From Verrucomicrobiota bacterium (lineage in GTDB: Bacteria; Verrucomicrobiota; Verrucomicrobiia; Opitutales; Opitutaceae): a stretch of DNA of 64,000 nucleotides. A model generated the notes under the pieces. It worked only from the letters and a program-made list of their open reading frames with translations, was not told the DNA's origin and ran no database searches. The DNA is taken from assembly GCA_019510185.1 (NCBI GenBank), contig JAEKKV010000015.1, forward strand, positions 62,001 to 126,000. The letters run 5' to 3'. The position numbers and the translations under genes are program-made. Each line of letters starts with the position of its first letter. Position 1 is the first letter of the stretch. This document shows positions 42,865 to 51,601 of the stretch, piece after piece.

Positions 42865-44559
42865 TCACACCCGGAAGATCGCGCCGAGTTTTTTGCCGAG
42901 AATCGCGCCCAAGCCAACGATGGTTACGCCGAGAAAAACCATCGCCCAGACACCGAGCGCGCTGGCGATGAACTTGCCGTCTCCGAGGAGTTGGAAGAGT
43001 TCGAGAATCGCCTTGGTGATCGGGTAGAACGCCTGCTTTTGGGCGAGCACGAGCGAGTCGGAGACTTCCAGCATGGCGAAGGCGAACGCGAGCAGTCCGC
43101 CCGCGATGAGATTGGCGGCGATGAGCGGCAGCGTGACCTTGATGACGGCCTTGAGTGGAGGGCTGCCGAGATTTTGGGCGGCTTCCTCCAAGGTTTCGCT
43201 CGTCTGCTGAAAACCGGCCGCCGCCGAACGCACCACATAGGGCAGGCGCCGCACGGAGTAGGCGATGATCAGGAGAATGGTCGGGTTTTCGACCGGGTTG
43301 AGAAAGGCGAAGAACTTCCCCTCCTGGCTCATCGCCAGATAACCGAATGCGATCACCAGCCCGGGCACCGCGAGGGGCATCATCGCGAGAAAATCGAGCA
43401 GCTGGCGTCCGGGGATTTTGGAGCGCACCACCACATAGGCGATGGCGATGCCGAGCACCACGTCCACCACGGTCGCGAGACTGGCGAATTTCAGGCTGTT
43501 GGCGATGGCCGGAACGGTGAGGTTGTTGCCCAGCGCGAGTTGGAAATTCTCCAGCGTGAAGCGCGCCGGGAGAATGCCCGCGTACCAGTCGCTCGAAAAC
43601 GCCACGAGCACGACACCGAGATGGGGCAGGACTGCGAGAAAGGTGATGCCGGCGAACGCCGCGGTGCAGAGCCAGGCGCGCGCCGACGGCAGGGCGCGCG
43701 GTCCGCCCGCACTGGTGGCCTTGGCCATCATCGCGTGGTTTTGCCGTCCGAAAAGGCCCTTGCCCAGGGCATAAAGCACCACCGTGCTCGCCAGCATCAC
43801 GGCCGCGAGGGCGTACGGGAACGGATTGCCCCCGATGTCTTTCAGGCCGTCGAAAATCTGCACCGCGATGACGCGCGGATAATCGAAAATCAGCGGCACG
43901 CCGAGTTCGGTGAACGCCCAGATGAACACGATGGTGCCGCCGGCGAAGAGTCCCGGTTTGATGAGCGGCAGGGTGATCTTGAAAAAGCGGCGGAAGCCGG
44001 TGCAGCCGAGGTTTTGCGCGGCTTCCTCCATCGCGGGATCGACGTTGGCGAGGGCGGCGGCGGCGTTGAGGTAAACCACCGGGTAGAGCGAGAGGGCGTT
44101 GACGAGCGCGATGCCCCAGAACGGGCTGACGGCAAACCAGTCGTGCGTCCAGCCGGCGGGCCGCAGACCGAGTTCGATCAGCAGCGTGTTGAACGCCCCG
44201 TACTGGCCGAAAATTTGTTTGATGCCGATGGCCCCAACGAACGGCGGCAGAATCATCGGAATGAGCACAAGCGAGCCGAGCAGGCTTTTGCCCGGGAAAA
44301 GAAACCGGTCGCCGATGAACGCGAGTGGCAGCGCGATCAAAAAGGCCAGGCCGGTCGTGGCGCAGGCGAGCAGGAGAGAGTTACCGATGCCGCCGAGGTA
44401 AACCGGATTGGCGAGCAACGCGGTGACATAGGCGAAGGTGAGATGGCCGTCCGCGTCGACGAAGCCGCCTTTGAGAATCTGGACAATGGGCCAGATAAAA
44501 AACGCGCCGAAAAACAGCGTCGTAAAAATAAACACCAGCCGGGCAAACGACTGCGACAT
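42865..44559 (-). CDS. FbpB-type (iron) ABC transporter permease, two fused permease domains
   Basis: Two EEAAQNLG cytoplasmic-loop motifs (EEAAQNLGCTGFRRFFKITLPLIKPG and EEAAQNLGSPPLKAVIKVTLPLIAAN). Confidence 0.85.
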   Translation of the reverse strand: MSQSFARLVFIFTTLFFGAFFIWPIVQILKGGFVDADGHLTFAYVTALLANPVYLGGIGNSLLLACATTGLAFLIALPLAFIGDRFLFPGKSLLGSLVLIPMILPPFVGAIGIKQIFGQYGAFNTLLIELGLRPAGWTHDWFAVSPFWGIALVNALSLYPVVYLNAAAALANVDPAMEEAAQNLGCTGFRRFFKITLPLIKPGLFAGGTIVFIWAFTELGVPLIFDYPRVIAVQIFDGLKDIGGNPFPYALAAVMLASTVVLYALGKGLFGRQNHAMMAKATSAGGPRALPSARAWLCTAAFAGITFLAVLPHLGVVLVAFSSDWYAGILPARFTLENFQLALGNNLTVPAIANSLKFASLATVVDVVLGIAIAYVVVRSKIPGRQLLDFLAMMPLAVPGLVIAFGYLAMSQEGKFFAFLNPVENPTILLIIAYSVRRLPYVVRSAAAGFQQTSETLEEAAQNLGSPPLKAVIKVTLPLIAANLIAGGLLAFAFAMLEVSDSLVLAQKQAFYPITKAILELFQLLGDGKFIASALGVWAMVFLGVTIVGLGAILGKKLGAIFRV

Positions 44560-44657
44560 CCCGGCGAGTGTGGCCGGCGTTCGGAGTACGCTACAAGACG
44601 GAAGCCCCGCCAAATTCCGTCCTCGCTTGTCCCTTCCGTCTAAAAGCCGAAGCGATG

Positions 44658-44679
44658 AAATTTAGTTAAGACTAAATTT
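44658..44679. promoter_or_regulatory. Perfect 9-4-9 palindrome, candidate metalloregulator operator
   Basis: AAATTTAGT-TAAG-ACTAAATTT in the divergent intergenic region between the ABC permease and the OM protein/mntH pair. Confidence 0.65.
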
Positions 44680-44710
44680 GTTTCTTGATAGTAACTTCGA
44701 GGTGCGTCTT

Positions 44711-45586
44711 ATGGGCAGCATGCAGGAAAGCGCATTCCGTAATTTCGGTTTTGTTTTGTCGTTGGCGGCGCTGGGCGCGGTTTGTTCGGTCCGGGCGGGC
44801 GAGGGTGATTATTCACTCTGCAATCCGGTGCCAGCCGATCATCTGCGGGAGCTCGACACGGATCGGCCCGATCTGACGGAAAGCCCCTTCACGGTGGATG
44901 CGGGGCATTTTCAAATCGAGATGGATCTCGCGAATTTTACCTATGATCGCGACACGTCGGGAGGCGGGGATATCCGCACGGAGGCGTGGTCGCTGGCGGC
45001 GATCAATCTGAAGGCGGGGCTGACGCCTTCGACGGATCTTCAACTGATGATCGAGCCCTATGCCCGGGTTCGTACCCAGGATCGCACGACAGGTTCGGTG
45101 ACACGTCAGGACGGCTTCGGAGATGTGACGGTGCGCGTTAAACATAATTTCTGGGGCAACGACGGCGGCACCACGGCGCTGGGCATCATGCCGTTTGTGA
45201 CGTTGCCCACGAGCCAGGACGGCTTGGGCGGGCGTTCGCTCGAGGGCGGCGTGATCCTGCCTCTGGCGGTTACGCTTCCCGGCGGTTGGGATTTGGGTGC
45301 CATGACGGAGGCGGATTGGCGGTGCGATGACAGCGGCACGGGCTCTCACGCGGTCTTCGTGAATTCGATCACCGCGGGGCACGCCTTGGCAGGCAACCTG
45401 GCCGGCTACGTGGAGTTTTATAGCGAGATCGGCACGGAGCCGGGGACGGGTTGGATCGGGCTGGCGGATTTTGGTTTCACCTATGGCGTCGGTAAAAACA
45501 CGCAGTTTGACGCCGGTGTGAACATCGGCGTGACGCCCGCGGCACCGGATTGGAATCCCTTCATCGGCGTATCCCGGCGGTTCTGA
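44711..45586 (+). CDS. Outer-membrane beta-barrel protein (MetA-pathway/'transporter'-like)
   Basis: Signal peptide; LDTDRPDLTESPFTVDAGHFQIEMDLANFTYDRD; terminal Phe (IGVSRRF). Confidence 0.7.
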   Translation: MGSMQESAFRNFGFVLSLAALGAVCSVRAGEGDYSLCNPVPADHLRELDTDRPDLTESPFTVDAGHFQIEMDLANFTYDRDTSGGGDIRTEAWSLAAINLKAGLTPSTDLQLMIEPYARVRTQDRTTGSVTRQDGFGDVTVRVKHNFWGNDGGTTALGIMPFVTLPTSQDGLGGRSLEGGVILPLAVTLPGGWDLGAMTEADWRCDDSGTGSHAVFVNSITAGHALAGNLAGYVEFYSEIGTEPGTGWIGLADFGFTYGVGKNTQFDAGVNIGVTPAAPDWNPFIGVSRRF

Positions 45587-45605
45587 AGTTTTCATTTTTA
45601 TTTCC

Positions 45606-47021
45606 ATGTCTTCCCCCGGTTCGAATCCCTCCTCTCCCAATCCTGCGTCTGGCAAAAAAGCGTGGCGTGGCGAGCGCCTCACGCCCTCGCTGCCCGAAGT
45701 CCATCGCAGTGTGAAAATCCCCGCCGGCGCGCCCTTTTGGCGGAAGCTTCTCGCCTTCGCGGGGCCCGGTTATCTCGTCGCGGTCGGGTACATGGATCCG
45801 GGCAACTGGGCCACCGATTTGCAGGGTGGCGCCCGGTTCGGCTACAGCCTTCTCTTTGTCATCCTGATGTCGAACCTGATGGCGGTTCTTCTTCAGCATC
45901 TGTGCATCAAACTGGGGGTGGCCACCGGGCGTGATCTGGCGCAGGCGTGCCGCGACCATTATCCGAAGCCGGTGGTCTGGTTCTTGTGGATTTTGTGCGA
46001 GGCGGCGATCGCCGCCTGCGATTTGGCGGAGGTGGTTGGTTCGGCGATCGGCCTGCAGTTGCTCTTCGGCATTCCGTTGGTCGGAGGTTGTCTCATCACC
46101 GCCGCCGACGTCCTGATCGTCCTCTTCCTCCAAAACAAGGGATTCCGCTATGTCGAGGCGCTGGTCATCACGCTGATCGGCACGATCGGAGCCTGCTTTG
46201 CGACCGAGCTCTTTTTCGCGAAGCCGAGCATCATGGGCGTCCTCATGGGTTTCGCTCCCGGGCCGGAGATTCTCACGAACAACAGCATGCTGTTCGTCAG
46301 CATCGGCATTCTCGGCGCGACGGTGATGCCGCACAATCTCTACCTACACTCCTCGATCGCCCAGACCCGCGCCTTCGACACTTCGCTGGAGGGAAAGCGG
46401 GAGGCGATCAAGTTCGGCACCATCGATTCAACGGTCGCGCTGACCTTCGCGCTTTTCATCAACGCGGCGATTCTCATCCTGTCGGCGGCGGCCTTTCATT
46501 GGTCGGGTCACCAGGACGTGGCCGAGATTCGGGACGCCTACAAACTTCTCACCCCCGTTCTGGGGATCGGCGCCGCGAGCACGATCTTCGCACTCGCACT
46601 GCTGGCGTCGGGGCAGAATTCGACTCTCACGGGCACCTTGGCCGGTCAGATCGTGATGGAGGGTTTTCTCAATTTCCGCATGGCCCCGTGGGCCCGGCGC
46701 ATGTTGACCCGGCTCATCGCCATCATTCCGGCCGTCGTGGTGATTTCCTGCTTTGGCGAGCGCAAGGCCGACGACCTGCTGGTCTGGAGCCAGGTGGTGC
46801 TGAGCATGCAGCTCGGTTTCGCGATTTGGCCGCTGCTCCGTTTTACCAACGAAAAGGAAAAGATGGGCGAGTTCGCCAATCCCCTTTGGATCAAAATTCT
46901 CGGCTGGCTCACGGTGTGGATCGTCATCGTGCTGAATGTGAAGCTGCTCTTCGACACGCTTTCGCCCGATTCCTGGCAGCGGGCTCTCTATGGCATTTTG
47001 GGCATGACGCCTCCGTCCTGA
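45606..47021 (+). CDS. mntH: Nramp-family divalent metal transporter MntH
   Basis: GPGYLVAVGYMDPGNWATDLQGGA, VMPHNLYLHSSIAQTR, LLASGQNSTLTGTLAGQIVMEGFL. Confidence 0.93.
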   Translation: MSSPGSNPSSPNPASGKKAWRGERLTPSLPEVHRSVKIPAGAPFWRKLLAFAGPGYLVAVGYMDPGNWATDLQGGARFGYSLLFVILMSNLMAVLLQHLCIKLGVATGRDLAQACRDHYPKPVVWFLWILCEAAIAACDLAEVVGSAIGLQLLFGIPLVGGCLITAADVLIVLFLQNKGFRYVEALVITLIGTIGACFATELFFAKPSIMGVLMGFAPGPEILTNNSMLFVSIGILGATVMPHNLYLHSSIAQTRAFDTSLEGKREAIKFGTIDSTVALTFALFINAAILILSAAAFHWSGHQDVAEIRDAYKLLTPVLGIGAASTIFALALLASGQNSTLTGTLAGQIVMEGFLNFRMAPWARRMLTRLIAIIPAVVVISCFGERKADDLLVWSQVVLSMQLGFAIWPLLRFTNEKEKMGEFANPLWIKILGWLTVWIVIVLNVKLLFDTLSPDSWQRALYGILGMTPPS

Positions 47022-47069
47022 GGTATCATCCGCCCGCTTGCCGGGGCGGGCCGATCCGCTTTTTGCCGG

Positions 47070-48665
47070 TCAGGAGGACAGGGGCCCGTTGGGCTCGCAG
47101 TCGAGGAATATCCAGCGGTCCACGTCGATGCGGTGGCGGTTGAGGGCCTCCGCGTACTCGGGTTTTTTCACGAGGCTGTCGGGGGAATTCATCACCATCT
47201 GGATTTTTTCGTTCGGGATGTGATGTTTCAGGAGAACGATGGAGGAGTCGTAATCGCGGCTGTCGTAATCCACGCCGAGCTGGCGGTAGGCGTCGTCGGA
47301 GGAGCGGGCCTGGCCGGTGTCGGCCATCATGGCGTCGGTGGCGTAGGCGCCGAAGCCGGCGCCGCGTCCGTCGTTGTGCAGCAGGAGCATCGCGCCCGTG
47401 CCGTAGGTGACGATGTGTTTGACGGACTGCTCGAGCTTGTTGCGATTTTCGGTGGTACGGAGCGGGAACCGGTTGAAGAGGGACTCGCTGTGCACGCGCA
47501 CGACGGGGATGTCGGTCGGACGCGGATTGCCGTGGGTGAGGACGACGAAGTCCTGGCTCGTCACGATGTCGTAATAGACATGCACGCGGAACCAATAAGG
47601 CGTGGTGAGCAGATCGACGATGGGATCCTGCGGATTTTCCTTTTTGAACGCGGTGAGGTTGGCGGCGGCGATTTTGACGAAGAAGCGATTGTCGCGGATG
47701 AGCTGGTAACCCAACACCAGCGGCTTCGGGCCGGCCATGTAGCGCTCGATGGACTGCTTGTTGAAGAGTTCCTTGAACTGCGCCTCGGTGAGCAGGATGT
47801 CGTCGTCCACCGGCTTCATCGGCAGGAAATAACTGGCCGAGTAGATGAAACGCTTCGCCTCGGGCAACGCACGGGGTTTGAAGGCGGTGACGGGCTCGGG
47901 GGGCAGGGCGCGTTTGACCGCGGTCGCCGCGGGGCGCTTCAGGATGTGGCCGCCGGCGGCCTTGGACGTGAGGTAGGCGAGGTTGAACGGGCCGGGTTCA
48001 AATTCGAGCGGTTCGGTTCCGGCCACCGCGATACCCTGGCGGCGGAGCGCCTCGATCTTGTCGGGATTGTTGGTGAGAACGATGAACGACGCCGTGATCC
48101 CGAGCAGGTGGCAGATGTGCGAGATGTTCTCGTAATTGCGGTGGTCTTTTTCGAGGCCCATCGCGGCGTAGGCCTGGAAGGTGGAAATCTGGTCGAGCGA
48201 GGCCTGCACGAGCATGCGGTCGCGCGATTTGCCGACGAAGCCCACGCCGCGGCCTTCCTGCATGAGATAAAACAAAACGCCGCTGCCCTTCGCGGCGATG
48301 ACCTTGAACGCGCCTTCGAGCTGTTGCACGCAGTCGCAATCGCAGCCGCGCAACGTCTCGCTCGTCACGCATGAGGAATGCAGGCGGGTGTAGAGCGTCC
48401 GAGCGTTGGCGATCTCGCCGTGGGCGAGCGCGATGATGTAATGCTTGTCGATGAGGTCCTGGAAAATGTAGGCGCGAAAAGAGCCATACCGGGTCTCCAG
48501 CGGGCAGTTCGCCAGGTAGAGCGTGGTGCCATGGATCGGGCGCTCGTCCAGCGACCGCGGCTCAAGGGCGCTGCCGGTGGCGTGCTGCAGCTCCGCGATG
48601 AGCGCCGTGAAATCGGGCTCCGGATCGCGGGCGACGGCCGGGTTGAACGGAACGATCTTGGACAT
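47070..48665 (-). CDS. Tandem GTP cyclohydrolase II-like fusion protein
   Basis: N-half LHSSCVTSETLRGCDCDC...YLMQEGRGVGFVGK...LTNNPDKIEALRRQGI; C-half VVRVHSESLFNRFPLRTTENRNKLEQ...LLLHNDGRGAGFGAYATD. Confidence 0.8.
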   Translation of the reverse strand: MSKIVPFNPAVARDPEPDFTALIAELQHATGSALEPRSLDERPIHGTTLYLANCPLETRYGSFRAYIFQDLIDKHYIIALAHGEIANARTLYTRLHSSCVTSETLRGCDCDCVQQLEGAFKVIAAKGSGVLFYLMQEGRGVGFVGKSRDRMLVQASLDQISTFQAYAAMGLEKDHRNYENISHICHLLGITASFIVLTNNPDKIEALRRQGIAVAGTEPLEFEPGPFNLAYLTSKAAGGHILKRPAATAVKRALPPEPVTAFKPRALPEAKRFIYSASYFLPMKPVDDDILLTEAQFKELFNKQSIERYMAGPKPLVLGYQLIRDNRFFVKIAAANLTAFKKENPQDPIVDLLTTPYWFRVHVYYDIVTSQDFVVLTHGNPRPTDIPVVRVHSESLFNRFPLRTTENRNKLEQSVKHIVTYGTGAMLLLHNDGRGAGFGAYATDAMMADTGQARSSDDAYRQLGVDYDSRDYDSSIVLLKHHIPNEKIQMVMNSPDSLVKKPEYAEALNRHRIDVDRWIFLDCEPNGPLSS

Positions 48666-48731
48666 GGCAGAAGAGACAGCTCGCAGACTTGCGAGTTGCG
48701 CCGGTCGGCGCAACGAACGAATTTCCCACCT

Positions 48732-49616
48732 GTGCCGATCATTGATGCGCATGTGCATTTGTATTCGCCCGAGCTGAACCGCGATCCCGCCGCGTGGGCG
48801 GCCGCGCACGCCGAGCCGCATTGGGCGGCGTTGTGCACGCGGGTCCGGAAAAGCGGCCGGCCGGTGCAGGCTTTTCCCTCGGTCGACGAGTTGTTGCGCG
48901 CGATGGATGCGGCGGGTGTGGACCGCGCGGTGCTGCTCGGGTGGTATTGGGAAAACCCGGCGACGTGCGCGGGACAAAACCGGTTTTACGCCGCTTGCGT
49001 GCAGGCGCATCCGGACCGGCTTTCGGGCTTTGCGACGGTGCATCCGTCCGCGGGAAAAGACGCGTTGGCGGAACTTCGCCGGGCGCATGGCGAAGGCTTG
49101 GTCGGGCTGGGCGAACTGTCGTCGCATTCGCAGCACGTCGCGATGGACGACGCGCATTGGCTGGAGGTGCTGGCGCTGGCGGGGGAGCTGGGCCTGCCAG
49201 TCAACCTTCACGTGACGGATCCGGTTCCGACGGCGGGCAACTATCCCGGACGGGTGGAAACGCCGCTGGAGGATTTCATCACGCTCGCGCGGCTTTTCCC
49301 CAAGGTGAATTTCATTCTCGCGCACTGGGGCGGCTGCCTGTGGCGGACTGTCGCGGCCTTGCCGGACAACGTCTTTCTCGACACTGCGGCGTCGCCGTTG
49401 CTGTACGCGCCGGAGGTGTTCGCCGAGGGCGTCCGGGCCTGCGGAGCGGACCGCGTGCTGTGGGGCACGGATTATCCGCTGGAGCTCTACCCGCGCGAAG
49501 CGGGCCGGGAAACGGTCGCCGGGTTTTTGACGGAGGCGCGCGCGGCGCTGCCGCCGGCGGCTCGCGACGCGGTGCTCGGTGGCAACGCCGCGCGGTTGCT
49601 GGGGCTCGGGGCCTAA
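48732..49616 (+). CDS. Amidohydrolase-2 family metal-dependent hydrolase
   Basis: GTG start; VPIIDAHVHLYSPE, INLHVTDPVPT-like core, WGTDYPLELYPRE. Confidence 0.82.
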   Translation: MPIIDAHVHLYSPELNRDPAAWAAAHAEPHWAALCTRVRKSGRPVQAFPSVDELLRAMDAAGVDRAVLLGWYWENPATCAGQNRFYAACVQAHPDRLSGFATVHPSAGKDALAELRRAHGEGLVGLGELSSHSQHVAMDDAHWLEVLALAGELGLPVNLHVTDPVPTAGNYPGRVETPLEDFITLARLFPKVNFILAHWGGCLWRTVAALPDNVFLDTAASPLLYAPEVFAEGVRACGADRVLWGTDYPLELYPREAGRETVAGFLTEARAALPPAARDAVLGGNAARLLGLGA

Positions 49617-49682
49617 GGCGCGTTTTCTTCGCGTCCGCTGCGTCTTGCCTCGCCCGCGATTTCACGTTTCAACAGCGGCCTT

Positions 49683-50171
49683 ATGTCGAATCCCGAAGCA
49701 AAGCTCGCCGAGCTCGGTCTCAAACTTCCCGCCACCGCCGCCGTTGCCGGCAACTATGTGCCGACCGTGCGCACCGGAAACCTGTTGTTCTGCGCCGGCA
49801 CGATTTGCATCGCCGACGGCAAGATGACCCACGAGGGCCAGGTCGGAAAAGAGCACACGGTGCAGACCGCGTATGAGTCGGCCAAGGTTTGCGTGCTCAA
49901 CGCCCTTGCGAACATCAAGGCCGCGACCGGCTCGCTCGACGAGGTAGCACGCGTGGTCATGGTGAACGGCTTCGTCAACGCGGTGAGCGGCTTTGCGGAC
50001 AGCCCGGCGGTGATCAACGGGGCGAGCGACCTGCTCGTCGCGGTGTTTGGCGAGGCCGGCAAACACGCCCGCGCCGCGGTGGCGGTCGCCGGTCTGCCGA
50101 AGAATTCCACGACGGAGATCCAGCTGATTGTCGAGCTGAAGAACGTCGAAATCCGGGCGGACCACCCCTGA
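49683..50171 (+). CDS. RidA/YjgF-family protein
   Basis: NLLFCAGTICI, SLDEVARVVMVNGFVNAVSGF, HARAAVAVAGLPKNSTTEIQLIVEL. Confidence 0.85.
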   Translation: MSNPEAKLAELGLKLPATAAVAGNYVPTVRTGNLLFCAGTICIADGKMTHEGQVGKEHTVQTAYESAKVCVLNALANIKAATGSLDEVARVVMVNGFVNAVSGFADSPAVINGASDLLVAVFGEAGKHARAAVAVAGLPKNSTTEIQLIVELKNVEIRADHP

Positions 50172-50198
50172 TCCGAGCGGCGCGAACGCGACCGACGA

Positions 50199-51527
50199 CT
50201 ACCCGAGCTGCTTGACCAGCACCTTGGGATTGCGGCCGCTTTCCTCGTAGGCCTTGAGGCGGGCCTCGGGCAGGACGGATTTCTCCGTCTCTTCAAAGCC
50301 GAGCACGGAGATGAAGAACGAATAGCTCTGGGTCGAGAGCGCGACCACCGTCTTCACGCCGCGCTCCTTCGCGCGCATGCAGGCGAAGTCCACCATCTTC
50401 CGGCCGACGCCACGGTTGTGGTAGAAGGGCAACACGTAGAGCGAGCCGATCTCGGCGAGATGCGGCTTGTCGGGATAAAAATACAGGGTGACGCACGCGA
50501 TGATGTTCTCGTCGATCTCGAAGACGTAGAACTGGTCGATGTTCTTCTCGATCGCCTGCTGGGTGCGGTGGAGCAGTTCCTCGCGTTTCACGGCGTGGCG
50601 CGTGAGATTGTAGAGGAAGCGCACGTCGCGCTTGGTGGCCTTGCGGATCTGCTGGTAGTCGTTCGCGTAGATGAGCGAGCCGACGCCTTCGCTGGAGAAG
50701 ATCTCGTTGATCAACCCGTCGAAGGTGCGTCCGTCCACGATGTGCACGCGGGGCACGCCGGTCTCGATGGCGCGGATGGCGTGCACGGCCTTGCTGCGCG
50801 AGAGCTCGTTAAGGTGCTCGGGATGCTCCTTGATGAGGGCGCGGAGGTTGTCGACGGCGATGTCGCGTTTGATCTCGCCGTTGATCTCCAGGCCGGCCTG
50901 GGGCGTGAGGTAGATGATCTTCGACGCGCCGAGCGCCTCGGCCACCTCGGCGGCGAGGAGGTCGGAGTTGATGCGCAGGGAGCGTCCGTCCGGTCCGTAG
51001 CCGACGGGCTGGATGATCGGAAGGATGTCGGCTTCGATGAGGTGGGCGATGAAGTCCTTGTCGATGCGGTCGACCTTGCCGGTGAACTGCTGGTCCACGC
51101 CCTTGATGATGCCGATGGGGAGGGCGCGCACGGCGTTGGTGATCGCGCATTTCAAGGTGTTCTGCGTGAGGCCCTCCAGGATGAGATGGGACACGCGGGA
51201 GGAGGCGCGAATGGCGAGGTCGAGGGTGGCGGCGTCGGTCAAGCCGGTGCCGTCGGCGTTGGAGATGGCGATGCCGCGCGATTCGGAGAGGCCGATGATC
51301 TGCTGACCGATGCCGTGGACGAGCACGACTTTGATGCCGAGGCTGCGGAGCACGGCGATATCGACGAGGAGATTGCCGAAATTCTCGTCGGCCACGATGG
51401 CGCCGTCGAGCGCGAGCACGAAGATCTGGCCTTGAAAACGCGGGACGTATTTCAGGATGCCGCGGAGATCCGTGGGCTTGATCGTCGGAGTGGAGGCCGA
51501 AAGGCCGGAACCGTTGCCGTTGCTCAT
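50199..51527 (-). CDS. argA: Amino-acid N-acetyltransferase (N-acetylglutamate synthase)
   Basis: Kinase-like N-domain (VLVHGIGQQI..., INSDLLAAEVAEALGASKIIYLT) plus GNAT domain (AEIGSLYVLPFYHNRGVGRKMVDFA). Confidence 0.9.
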   Translation of the reverse strand: MSNGNGSGLSASTPTIKPTDLRGILKYVPRFQGQIFVLALDGAIVADENFGNLLVDIAVLRSLGIKVVLVHGIGQQIIGLSESRGIAISNADGTGLTDAATLDLAIRASSRVSHLILEGLTQNTLKCAITNAVRALPIGIIKGVDQQFTGKVDRIDKDFIAHLIEADILPIIQPVGYGPDGRSLRINSDLLAAEVAEALGASKIIYLTPQAGLEINGEIKRDIAVDNLRALIKEHPEHLNELSRSKAVHAIRAIETGVPRVHIVDGRTFDGLINEIFSSEGVGSLIYANDYQQIRKATKRDVRFLYNLTRHAVKREELLHRTQQAIEKNIDQFYVFEIDENIIACVTLYFYPDKPHLAEIGSLYVLPFYHNRGVGRKMVDFACMRAKERGVKTVVALSTQSYSFFISVLGFEETEKSVLPEARLKAYEESGRNPKVLVKQLG

Positions 51528-51601
51528 TGAGGGATGGCAACGTTCATCGGGGAAGCGGCGGGTCGCGTCAATAGTGCCGCGCGACGGCGGAAACGGAACG
51601 A

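Noticed and set aside
42805-44643. 612 aa plus-strand ORF opposite the ABC permease
   Set aside because: Charged, repetitive composition typical of antisense translation of a membrane protein gene.
49312-49665. Minus-strand 117 aa ORF rich in Arg/Pro over the amidohydrolase 3' end
   Set aside because: Composition typical of antisense reading of a GC-rich gene; no independent support.
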